The position numbers and the translations under genes were made by a program. From positions 124,001-188,000 of the forward strand of contig JAEZKU010000024.1 of NCBI GenBank assembly GCA_023436065.1: a DNA stretch of 64,000 nucleotides, read 5' to 3'. How positions within the stretch are numbered: position 1 is the stretch's first letter; each line of letters opens with the position of its first letter. The notes beneath the pieces are model-generated. The model searched no databases and was not told where the DNA came from. It was given only the letters and a program-made list of their open reading frames with translations. Positions 19,078 to 26,772 of the stretch are shown in pieces. This DNA is from Bacillota bacterium (lineage in GTDB: Bacteria; Bacillota; Clostridia; Lachnospirales; Lachnospiraceae).

Positions 19078-19950
19078 TTAAAGCCCTCTCTGCGCCATTA
19101 AAAGTTCAATCTCCTGTTCATTAATCCCAACCATTGCATCTCCGATGTCCTCAGAAAGCTCTGCCAGCAGCTTGGGATCATTATAGTTTGTCACTGCCAA
19201 TACGATTGCTCTCGCTCTTTTTTCCGGGTTGCCGGATTTAAAGATACCGGAACCGACAAATACTCCTTCAGCCCCGAGTTGCATCAAAAGTGCAGCATCT
19301 GCAGGAGTTGCCACACCGCCGGCGGCAAAATTGACTACCGGAAGCCTGCCTGATTTATGAACCGACACAACCAGTTCATACGGTACCATCAGCTCCTTTG
19401 CTGCCTGAAACAATTCATCCTCCCGCATCGCTGTAAGCTCTCTGATCTGTTGCATGATCTTTCGGAGATGTCTGACCGCCTGAACCACATCACCGGTACC
19501 CGGTTCCCCCTTTGTCCTGATCATGGATGCCCCCTCATTGATACGTCTGAGGGCCTCGCCCAGATCCTTCGCTCCGCAGACGAAGGGAACCTTAAATTGT
19601 GTTTTATCGATATGGAAGGTATCATCCGCAGGAGAAAGTACTTCGCTCTCATCGATATAATCGATATCAATTGCCTCCAAAATCTGTGCCTCTGCGATAT
19701 GCCCAATTCTAACCTTTGCCATAACAGGAATGCTTACAGCCTCCTGAATCCCTCTGATCATCTTTGGGTCACTCATTCTGGACACTCCGCCTGCCGCCCG
19801 GATATCTGCCGGTATCCGCTCTAAAGCCATAACTGCACACGCACCTGCCTCCTGTGCGATTCTTGCCTGTTCCGGTGTTGTCACATCCATGATTACACCA
19901 CCCTTCAGCATCTGAGCCAAATTCTTATTCAATTCATACCTTTCACTCAT
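19078..19950 (-). CDS. pdxS: Pyridoxal 5'-phosphate synthase lyase subunit
   Basis: A 290-residue TIM-barrel synthase that condenses ribose 5-phosphate, glyceraldehyde 3-phosphate and ammonia into PLP in a dodecameric complex with PdxT. Conserved segments [32 protein letters not shown] with the catalytic Lys, [13 protein letters not shown] and [22 protein letters not shown] sequence (here [18 protein letters not shown]) are all visible. The ATG at 19950 was chosen because GGGAG lies about seven bases upstream and the protein then begins [14 protein letters not shown]; an ATG six codons earlier places that binding site inside the gene. First gene of the pdxST operon. Confidence 0.96.
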   Translation of the reverse strand: MSERYELNKNLAQMLKGGVIMDVTTPEQARIAQEAGACAVMALERIPADIRAAGGVSRMSDPKMIRGIQEAVSIPVMAKVRIGHIAEAQILEAIDIDYIDESEVLSPADDTFHIDKTQFKVPFVCGAKDLGEALRRINEGASMIRTKGEPGTGDVVQAVRHLRKIMQQIRELTAMREDELFQAAKELMVPYELVVSVHKSGRLPVVNFAAGGVATPADAALLMQLGAEGVFVGSGIFKSGNPEKRARAIVLAVTNYNDPKLLAELSEDIGDAMVGINEQEIELLMAQRGL

Positions 19951-19998
19951 TTTTGTATCTCCCTTCACTTTCTATTGAATTTTTGAATAATATGGCTT

Positions 19999-20058
19999 AT
20001 TATATTACCAGTCTGGTTATACTAAAAGTATCAGAAATCATAAACTTAATGGTATCAG
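19999..20058. promoter_or_regulatory. pdxS-pdxR intergenic promoter and candidate regulator sites
   Basis: The motif GTATCAG occurs twice in the same orientation, at 20028-20034 and 20052-20058, 24 bases apart. A palindrome ATACTAAAAGTAT overlaps the first copy. On the minus strand a TATAAT box (19999-20004) faces pdxS but has no good -35, which is what an activator-dependent promoter would look like. MocR/PdxR proteins are known to bind direct repeats in such positions; assignment of these copies is inference. Confidence 0.5.
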
Positions 20059-20071
20059 TTTGGGAGGTTTT

Positions 20072-21475
20072 ATGGAATTAATAACACCGTTATTAAAGAC
20101 AGACAGTAACATACCGCTCTATCAGCAGCTTTATAACTTTCTGAAGGGAGAAATCCAGTCAGGCACCATTGCCTTCGGTACGAAGCTTCCTTCTAAGCGT
20201 AAGCTGGCCTCCTACCTGGGAATCAGTCAGAATACCATTCAGTCCGCGTATGACCAGCTGATTGAAGAGGGCTATATCAAAGCAAGGGAAAAATCAGGAT
20301 ATTTTGTGTGTCAGTTGGATCATCTGCAGCATCTGAAGCTGACCCCGGTAAAAGAACCCGTTCCTGCGACCGGTCAGCAGGCTGTAGCCTATGATTATTC
20401 CTACCATGGAGTTGATATTCCCACTTTCCCCTTCCTCCTCTGGCGAAGACTTATGAAGGAGGTAATCAACGAATATGATACGGAGCTTCTCACTCCCGGG
20501 GATTGTCTCGGTGACAGTGGTCTCCGTCGTACCATCGCAACCTATCTGCATCATTCCAGAGGAGTCAATTGCAGTGCAGGACAGGTAGTGATCAGCTCTG
20601 GTACAGAAATGCTGTTCCAGTCGTTGATACAGCTCTTTGGTAAGGATTATATCTATGGAATCGAAAATCCCGGCTACGAAAAGCTTAATCAGCTTTTTTC
20701 CGGTAACCGGGCGAACTTCTGTGCCATACCAATCGATGATTTTGGTATGCAACCTGAATATATCCAAAAAAGCAATGCCAATGTTTTATGTATCACTCCT
20801 GCCCATCAGTTTCCCTCAGGACAAATCATGCCGATCAACAGAAGGATACAATTATTGAACTGGGCCAATCAGGCTCAGGATCGATATCTTATCGAGGATG
20901 ATTATGACAGTGAATTTAAATACAGCGGAAAACCAATTCCTGCACTGCAAGGTCTGGATACCAACGAAAAGGTAATTTATATGGGAAGTCTGTCAAAATC
21001 CCTCTCCCCTACCCTTCGCGTCAGTTACATGGTTCTTCCGAACCACCTGATGGAACGTTATCACTACAATCTGTCCTATCTTCTTTGTCCTGTTCCGATC
21101 TTCGAACAGAAGACCCTGCGCAGATTTATTGAAGACGGCTATTTCGAGCGGCATTTAAATAAGATGCGAAATATTTACCGTAGAAAACGTGAGATTTTGA
21201 CAGATACTATGCTAAAGGCAGACTATCCAATCACAATCCTGGGAGCCGATGCAGGTCTGCATGTTATGGTGACGGTTGATAATCATATGACGGAAGAGCA
21301 ATTAATTGCTACTGCGCTGCAACAGGGAGTAAAAGTATATGGTAGTTCCAAATACTATTACGATAAAGCCTTTCTTCCTAAGCAGCCGGCAATCATTCTC
21401 GGCTATGCCGTAATGTCGGAGGAAGAAATCAGAGCTTCCATCCCCAGATTATTAATGGCCTGGTTTCCTGTATGA
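20072..21475 (+). CDS. pdxR: MocR/GntR-family PLP-dependent transcription regulator, PdxR-like
   Basis: A 467-residue fusion of an N-terminal GntR winged helix-turn-helix (about residues 8-75; PLYQQLYNFLKGEI, LPSKRKLASYLGISQNTI) and a class I aminotransferase-like domain. The domain keeps the PLP lysine motif MGSLSKSLSPTLR and the NPGYE and IEDDYDSEF segments. Divergent placement from pdxST makes it the likely PLP-sensing regulator of B6 synthesis. The ATG at 20072 was chosen because GGGAGG lies four bases upstream; a TTG four codons earlier would overlap that site. The PdxR role is inferred from context; the MocR family call is firm. Confidence 0.88.
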   Translation: MELITPLLKTDSNIPLYQQLYNFLKGEIQSGTIAFGTKLPSKRKLASYLGISQNTIQSAYDQLIEEGYIKAREKSGYFVCQLDHLQHLKLTPVKEPVPATGQQAVAYDYSYHGVDIPTFPFLLWRRLMKEVINEYDTELLTPGDCLGDSGLRRTIATYLHHSRGVNCSAGQVVISSGTEMLFQSLIQLFGKDYIYGIENPGYEKLNQLFSGNRANFCAIPIDDFGMQPEYIQKSNANVLCITPAHQFPSGQIMPINRRIQLLNWANQAQDRYLIEDDYDSEFKYSGKPIPALQGLDTNEKVIYMGSLSKSLSPTLRVSYMVLPNHLMERYHYNLSYLLCPVPIFEQKTLRRFIEDGYFERHLNKMRNIYRRKREILTDTMLKADYPITILGADAGLHVMVTVDNHMTEEQLIATALQQGVKVYGSSKYYYDKAFLPKQPAIILGYAVMSEEEIRASIPRLLMAWFPV

Positions 21476-21572
21476 ATTATAAAATAAATTTATTAATCAA
21501 TTTTATTGTGATTTTTTTGCCAATAATCATACTGTAATATTGTAAGGACTATGTTATAATAAATGCGTAGCG

Positions 21573-21601
21573 AGCATATACAAGCTTGCTTGTCATATGC
21601 T
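21573..21601. repeat. 29-bp imperfect palindrome upstream of the diguanylate cyclase gene
   Basis: AGCATATACAAGC and GCTTGTCATATGCT form a hairpin with one bulged base, about 15 bases before the ribosome binding site of the gene at 21632. The centre CAAGCTTGCTTG vaguely recalls the GCAAGCTAGCTTGC centre of the palindrome at 10007-10113, but the arms differ. A possible TATAAT box lies just upstream at 21555-21560. Role unknown. Confidence 0.45.
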
Positions 21602-21631
21602 ATCTTACTCTTCGAAAGGAGGTAGCCTTCC

Positions 21632-23299
21632 ATGAAATCGAGCCAAATCAAATCGATTCGCATCCTGTACTATTCCATCATAGCTTTGGCCGCGGTTCTG
21701 GTGTTCAGTGTAGGATGGCAAACGCACGAACGGGTGAATTTTACCAACGAAACACTTTACAGTCTAAATGACGGATGGCGATATATTGCATCGGACGGTA
21801 GCAGTGAACAGGTTGACCTTCCGACGTATCTGGATACCAACGGCAATCACAGTGTCATACTGACGCATACACTTCCCGATTATATACAGCATGTTAATAC
21901 AATAGGGATTTTTACTGATAATCAAAGCCTTACTGCATATCTTGACGGGGAAGTGATCTATTCCCGTGAGTCCTCCACTAATCGCGGACATTTATTCAAG
22001 CTTCCGATCGGATCTTTTTGGAATATCATATCCCTTCCGAAACATAACGAAGGCTCTACTCTTACCTTGCTTATAGAATCCAAATATCAAGATGAAGTTG
22101 GTAAAATCAGGGATGTCTATTTAGGAACAAAGGCGTCCATCTTAATTCATACGATTAAAAACTATGGCTTAGGCTTTCTTCTTTCTATCCTGATTTTTGC
22201 TCAAGGTTTCCTAATGATGGCTATATCCCTTCTGATACACAAATTGATTAATACCGGTAAGTCCGTCTATTATCTGGGCTGGTTCTTCCTTCTGTCCTCC
22301 ATATGGCTTTTGACGGAAAGTAATCTTTCCCAACTTTTTATCAGTAATCCCTTGGTTATTTCAGCGTTATGTTATCTGTCCCTGCTTGTGCTCCCCCTGC
22401 CGCTGTTGCTATATCTCAGTGAACGGGAGGGCTACCGTTTTAAGAAATTCAATAGAGCACAAATCGATCTGATGCTTGTCAGCAGTGTCATATTAATTCT
22501 GCTGCAATTCTTTAACTTGGCAGATTTTCATGAAACACTCATTCCTTACCACATCCTTCTGCTCACGGTTTTTGCGGGAGCGATGATTACCTTATGGATT
22601 TCGCTACTGAAACACAAGGAAAAAGGCTTACGAATTATCACTTATGCCATCACCTTATTATTTATCTTCTGTATACTGGAATTTATCAATTATAGGCTTC
22701 ATATCCATTCCGAGACGGGCATTCTCTTTCGTGCCGGACTCTACCTGTTTATGATTCCTCTTATTGCAGATGGAGTAAAGAAGGCGATTGATGTGATTAA
22801 GCTGAGCGAGACTGCCTACAGATATAAGCTTCTGGCAACCAGAGATCCGCTCACCAATTGCAGGAGTCGCAGCAAATATATGAGTGATATGGAAAGGATG
22901 GATTTAAGCAAGAATATTACCATATTCATGATTGATATGAATAATATGAAGGAAGTAAATGATACTCTGGGACACCATGCCGGAGATGAGGCGGTCATCT
23001 TATGCAGCCAATGCCTGATGAAGGTGTTCGGGCACAGAGTTTACAGAATTGGAGGGGATGAGTTTCTTTGTATCGAGTATGATCTCACCCTCAGTGATAT
23101 TAAGTACCGTCTGGCAGCGTATACCATGGAAAGCGATAAAATCAATGCAGAAGGTCCTTACGTTGTTGATGTATCGATTGGATATGCCACCTATGACGAG
23201 GATCTGGATTCCTCGATCTATGATACCGTTAACCGAGCAGATGCCATGATGTATCAGATCAAGGATAAGCTGAGGGAGCTCCGTTCAGTTCAGTTTTGA
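21632..23299 (+). CDS. Membrane-bound diguanylate cyclase (7TM-type sensor plus GGDEF)
   Basis: A 555-residue protein. A first transmembrane helix near residues 8-26 is followed by an extracellular sensor of about 140 residues, then six to seven hydrophobic helices between about 175 and 375, the 7TMR-DISM-like layout. The C-terminal GGDEF domain contains MIDMNNMKEVNDTLGHHAGD and RIGGDEF near 475. The active-site motif is intact; the RxxD inhibitory site is not present at its usual place. It should make c-di-GMP in response to an outside signal. AAAGGAGG precedes the ATG. The last 41 bp overlap the convergent gene at 23259-23960. Confidence 0.9.
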   Translation: MKSSQIKSIRILYYSIIALAAVLVFSVGWQTHERVNFTNETLYSLNDGWRYIASDGSSEQVDLPTYLDTNGNHSVILTHTLPDYIQHVNTIGIFTDNQSLTAYLDGEVIYSRESSTNRGHLFKLPIGSFWNIISLPKHNEGSTLTLLIESKYQDEVGKIRDVYLGTKASILIHTIKNYGLGFLLSILIFAQGFLMMAISLLIHKLINTGKSVYYLGWFFLLSSIWLLTESNLSQLFISNPLVISALCYLSLLVLPLPLLLYLSEREGYRFKKFNRAQIDLMLVSSVILILLQFFNLADFHETLIPYHILLLTVFAGAMITLWISLLKHKEKGLRIITYAITLLFIFCILEFINYRLHIHSETGILFRAGLYLFMIPLIADGVKKAIDVIKLSETAYRYKLLATRDPLTNCRSRSKYMSDMERMDLSKNITIFMIDMNNMKEVNDTLGHHAGDEAVILCSQCLMKVFGHRVYRIGGDEFLCIEYDLTLSDIKYRLAAYTMESDKINAEGPYVVDVSIGYATYDEDLDSSIYDTVNRADAMMYQIKDKLRELRSVQF

Positions 23300-23960
23300 T
23301 GCTTCTCCAGTTCGGCAGAAATTGATCCATATATCCCTTAAATACATGATTATGGCTTCTCTCCAGCAAATGAACCAGTTCATGCACCAGGACATACTCC
23401 AGACAGATGGGTGATTTCTTAGCAAGCTGAAGATTGAGGCAGATTGCCTTTTTCTGAATATGGCAGGTTCCCCACCGGGTCTTCATATCTCTTATACTGA
23501 AGGACCCTGCTTTCACACCGATCCTTTTCTCCCATTTTTCAAGCAGATAGGGTAATTCCTGTTCCAGAGACTTCTTATACCAGGTATGCAGCAGTTTTTT
23601 CCGCTGCTCCCTGGTACTTTGATTCTGAATGAAGAGCTGAACCTCTTCACCGTTCACGCTAATCTTTCCTCTCCCTGTCGTCTCCTTCACAATCAAAAGA
23701 TATGTCCTTCCCCAGAGATAGATCTTCTCACCGGTCACATATTCCTGTTCCTGATGGGTATTACGATTTTTCATTTTATCCTGCTGCAGTCTGATCCATA
23801 CCAGCTTCGTTTTGATAAAGCGCTCAATTTCCTCTTCTCTCATTCGCATCGGTGCCGATACGGCTACCTTTCCATCCGGAGGCAGTATTCTTAAGTACAT
23901 ATTCTTTATTCTTTTTCTCTCCAGGCTGACAGGTATACCATCTATCATGATCTGTTTCAT
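23259..23960 (-). CDS. YgjP-like (DUF45 / WLM) zinc metallohydrolase
   Basis: A 233-residue protein of the YgjP-like family. The zincin motif HELVH near residue 190 is followed by a third His (RSHNHVFKGYMDQFLPNW). The upstream segment MKTRWGTCHIQKKAICLNLQL is typical of the family, as is the IKNMYLRILPPDGKVAVSAP N-terminus. Members are presumed peptidases but few have a known substrate. It converges on the diguanylate cyclase gene and their 3' ends overlap by 41 bp. It is followed upstream by the NYN-LOTUS gene 14 bp away on the same strand, so they are probably cotranscribed. Confidence 0.85.
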   Translation of the reverse strand: MKQIMIDGIPVSLERKRIKNMYLRILPPDGKVAVSAPMRMREEEIERFIKTKLVWIRLQQDKMKNRNTHQEQEYVTGEKIYLWGRTYLLIVKETTGRGKISVNGEEVQLFIQNQSTREQRKKLLHTWYKKSLEQELPYLLEKWEKRIGVKAGSFSIRDMKTRWGTCHIQKKAICLNLQLAKKSPICLEYVLVHELVHLLERSHNHVFKGYMDQFLPNWRSIKTELNGAPSAYP

Positions 23961-23974
23961 CGGATCCCCCTATG

Positions 23975-24826
23975 CTACTCTGCTTTTTTCTTCTTGTAAG
24001 TCCGCTTCCGCTTCACCACAGGCTTTCCCTCCTGGGCTTTTAGTGTGCTCTTATTTTCTTTATCAGCCTTTAGCATGACCCACATGGAGCTTCCGCCTTT
24101 ACCGTCTGATTTTATCTCCAGGAAATCAAATTTTCTTAAGAACTTGGACAGCTTGGTGTCACCATAATTACGAACATCAAAATCAGGATATCTCTTGACC
24201 AGTCTGCTTCCCAGCTCGCCCATATTCATTCTTTGATCTGCTTCATCCACTTCATTCATCATCTTCAGAATAGCAGCTTTGATGTTATCCAAATCCGTAT
24301 TTTCTTTCTTGATTTCTGCAATGCTCTTAGTCTCTTCCTTGGTCTTGGTTTCGTCCTGCTTGCTCTCGAACTCCATGCTCTTCTTCTCGGCTTCAGCCAG
24401 TACGTCAAGATATTTAAACTGGTTGCAGGCTGCTATAAAGGGCTTGGGTGTCTTCCTTTCTCCCATCCCCACCACCAGCATTCCCGATTCACGTAGACGG
24501 GAGGCCAGCTTCGTAAAGTCACTGTCACTGGAAACGATGCAGAAGCCCTCGACATTACCTGAATACAATATGTCCATGGCGTCAATAATCATTGCAGAGT
24601 CCGTAGCATTCTTCCCCACCGTATAACCATACTGCTGAACCGGTGTTACGGAATTCTCCAGTAGCACATCCTTCCAGGATACCGCAGAGGGCTTGGTCCA
24701 ATCTCCATAGATTCTTTTATAAGTGGCTACCCCATAATTCGCAATCTCATCCAGTATATATTTGATATATTTTGCGGACACATTGTCAGCATCGATTAAA
24801 ACAGCAAACCGCTTCTCTTCAAACAT
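23975..24826 (-). CDS. NYN-domain (LabA/PIN-like) putative ribonuclease with OST-HTH/LOTUS domain
   Basis: A 283-residue protein. Residues 6-145 form a NYN nuclease-like domain with acidic positions in VLIDADNVS, ATDSAMIIDAMD and SSDSDFTKLASRLRE, which in this superfamily form a metal-binding RNase centre. Residues about 185-260 resemble an OST-HTH/LOTUS RNA-binding winged helix (GSRLVKRYPDFDVRNYG, TKLSKFLRKFDFLEI). The tail is lysine/arginine-rich. Such NYN-LOTUS proteins are widespread in bacteria, with substrates mostly unknown; binding and cutting of structured RNA is inferred. Start has GGAGGAAGATA upstream. Confidence 0.85.
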   Translation of the reverse strand: MFEEKRFAVLIDADNVSAKYIKYILDEIANYGVATYKRIYGDWTKPSAVSWKDVLLENSVTPVQQYGYTVGKNATDSAMIIDAMDILYSGNVEGFCIVSSDSDFTKLASRLRESGMLVVGMGERKTPKPFIAACNQFKYLDVLAEAEKKSMEFESKQDETKTKEETKSIAEIKKENTDLDNIKAAILKMMNEVDEADQRMNMGELGSRLVKRYPDFDVRNYGDTKLSKFLRKFDFLEIKSDGKGGSSMWVMLKADKENKSTLKAQEGKPVVKRKRTYKKKKAE

Positions 24827-24933
24827 TATCTTCCTCCATTATGATTGATTTAAGGACCGATCCGTAGTGATTGTAGTAATAACTACTCCTCATCTTATTA
24901 TACCTCTTCTTTTGCCGGGAGCAAAGAAAAAAG

Positions 24934-24987
24934 TACACCTCTGATTAGCATTTTGGAAAGTGGCAATACTGCTGACCAGGAGGTGTA
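24934..24987 (+). promoter_or_regulatory. Possible anti-Shine-Dalgarno hairpin before the small membrane protein gene
   Basis: TACACCTC at 24934-24941 is complementary to GAGGTGTA at 24980-24987, which contains the ribosome binding site of the gene starting at 24991. Eight base pairs with a 38-base loop could hide the site. Whether the upstream arm is transcribed is not known. Confidence 0.3.
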
Positions 24988-24990
24988 TTT

Positions 24991-25353
24991 ATGATAACAT
25001 TTATCAAAAGTAACAGTTTAGAGATCATGAGAAAAAAACTCGTATTATTATATGCTTTAAATATCAGTGACATCCTGTTCACTTTGTTTTTATTACAGAC
25101 GGGATACTTTAAAGAAGTGAATATCCTTATGGCAGGCGCCGTAAAAAATCCGGCCGTCAGTCTGATGCTTAAAATCATAATACCGGCTTTGCTTCTGTAT
25201 TATATGTATCGACAGCAGCTAAGTGCGGAGGAGGAACAGCGGAAGGCCTCCAATGTTGCTGTGAACATATCCCTTTCCATCTATTGCTTCGTTAATATCA
25301 CACATCTGGTCTGGCTGGCTGTACTTCCGTTTCTGTTTTACTACCGATATTAG
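24991..25353 (+). CDS. Small integral membrane protein, DUF5658-like
   Basis: A 120-residue protein with three hydrophobic segments, near residues 18-40, 52-72 and 90-115. The pattern LNISDILFTLFLLQTGYFKEVNILM at the start, with the small polar residues before and after the first helix, is reminiscent of the DUF5658 group of short membrane proteins; this is a recollection-level match. No catalytic motif. AGGAGG lies close before the ATG. It stands alone between a divergent NYN gene and a convergent HAD gene whose stop is two bases away. Confidence 0.65.
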   Translation: MITFIKSNSLEIMRKKLVLLYALNISDILFTLFLLQTGYFKEVNILMAGAVKNPAVSLMLKIIIPALLLYYMYRQQLSAEEEQRKASNVAVNISLSIYCFVNITHLVWLAVLPFLFYYRY

Positions 25354-25355
25354 AC

Positions 25356-26087
25356 TCAGGTAACATTTAAGTTTGGGAGTTCTTGAATGAATGACAGCAG
25401 CTCCTCGAAGCCGCCCTGAGTCATCCACGAAATATCCTCCCCCTCCGGGCAGATCAGGCAATCCTTAAGCAGAAAGACATCCATTCCAAGCTTTGCGGCA
25501 CACATATCCTCCCGAACATCATTTCCTACCATGATGCATTCGGATGGCTGTTTCCCGCAAAGCTGAAGGATTTCCTTATAATATTCCAGATTGGGTTTGC
25601 AATAGGAGCTGTTCTCATAGGTCGTAATACGTTCAAAATCTGAAGATTCAAGCCCTGCCCACCCGAGTCTTGCATAGGTTGCCACCTGGGGAAACAAAGG
25701 ATTGGTCGCAAGGATCAGGGTATAGCCTTTCTCCTTCAGCAACCGGATGCATTCCGGTGCCAGCGGATGGCTTGAGGTTGCCTTCTTTGCCTCTATAAAT
25801 TCATTTCTGTAAAAATCATCAAATCTATCCTCGAGTTCTCTTGCTTCCTCTCCCATGACTGCACAAAATACACTCCAGAAACGTTGTTCATTGGTCATCG
25901 TTCCGTCATTGTCTATCATAGCCTTTGTCCCGATCCATACCGCCTTAATCAGTTCCTTCGGATCATATCCCAGGGGTATGAATTTCAGGGACAGGGCACT
26001 AAAGTACGTATTTAAGAAATGCTCCTGATCCGGCATGGGTAACAGGGTACCATCCAGATCAAAAATAATTGTATTCACTTTTTTCAC
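25356..26087 (-). CDS. HAD-superfamily hydrolase
   Basis: A 243-residue haloacid-dehalogenase-like hydrolase. Motif I is FDLDGTLL at residues 9-16, motif II is the Thr of LATNPLF, motif III Lys is in YCKPNLEYY, and motif IV is GNDVREDM, so the catalytic set is whole. A helical cap of about 80 residues follows motif I, as in phosphoglycolate-phosphatase-like subgroup I enzymes. The substrate is unknown. The start is a GTG with GGAGG three bases upstream; another GTG three codons on has a longer spacing. It lies 58 bp behind the plsY-like gene and may share its transcript. Confidence 0.86.
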   Translation of the reverse strand: MKKVNTIIFDLDGTLLPMPDQEHFLNTYFSALSLKFIPLGYDPKELIKAVWIGTKAMIDNDGTMTNEQRFWSVFCAVMGEEARELEDRFDDFYRNEFIEAKKATSSHPLAPECIRLLKEKGYTLILATNPLFPQVATYARLGWAGLESSDFERITTYENSSYCKPNLEYYKEILQLCGKQPSECIMVGNDVREDMCAAKLGMDVFLLKDCLICPEGEDISWMTQGGFEELLSFIQELPNLNVT

Positions 26088-26145
26088 TTACCTCCATCTT
26101 TACAGTATTTAACCATGTTACCAAATATCCCCACAGAATGCAATC

Positions 26146-26730
26146 CTACTTTCCTTCCAACGCCTTTGTCTGTATATATTCCTTGACATTGCTTCGACAG
26201 GCATAAATAATGATGATGGCATATCCCAATGAAAAAGACACCAACCACAAAGAAAAGTCTGCAAAGAACAGCTCAAGAGGAAATATCAGAATGGCAAACA
26301 GGCTGGTTACCGTATATCTTCTTACCAGGGGGTACAAGAGTAAGCATGTTCCGAATAGCATAAGAATCAGGATTGGCTGATAGGCTAATAATGCACCGAA
26401 TATCGTTGACATTCCTTTCCCACCGTGGAATTTCAGCTGAAATGGAAATACATGTCCAATTAAAACCATTAATATGCAGGATAAAACCACCCAGTCCTGA
26501 GTGCGGAAGGCACGACACAGGAGCACAACAAGAATCCCCTTCAGGGTGTCTCCGAGAAAGGTTATGATAAATCCCTTTTTCCCTGCCACACGGCTTACAT
26601 TCATTGCACCGGTGACACCCGTACCTACCTCTCTGACATCCTGATGATAGAATAGCTTTGAAAAATAATACCCGGTGTTAAAGCATCCAAGCAGATAACT
26701 GACTGCAATCAGAATATAATCTCTCGCCAT
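26146..26730 (-). CDS. plsY: Glycerol-3-phosphate acyltransferase, PlsY family (divergent)
   Basis: A 194-residue membrane protein with five to six hydrophobic segments. It keeps the PlsY loop GHVFPFQLKFHGGKGMST, used for acyl-phosphate binding and catalysis, and a GAMNVSRVAGKKG stretch matching the GATNVxRxxGKK motif. The usual GSGNIG before it reads GTGVTG, so the conserved Asn is missing. It may be a second, altered acyltransferase rather than the main PlsY of the cell. The ATG at 26730 has GGGAGG upstream; a GTG five codons earlier is less likely. It starts 42 bp after the 438-residue gene, apparently in one operon. Confidence 0.78.
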   Translation of the reverse strand: MARDYILIAVSYLLGCFNTGYYFSKLFYHQDVREVGTGVTGAMNVSRVAGKKGFIITFLGDTLKGILVVLLCRAFRTQDWVVLSCILMVLIGHVFPFQLKFHGGKGMSTIFGALLAYQPILILMLFGTCLLLYPLVRRYTVTSLFAILIFPLELFFADFSLWLVSFSLGYAIIIIYACRSNVKEYIQTKALEGK

Positions 26731-26772
26731 GATGAGCCCTCCCACTGATTTTCTTCTATTTTACTACTTCTG

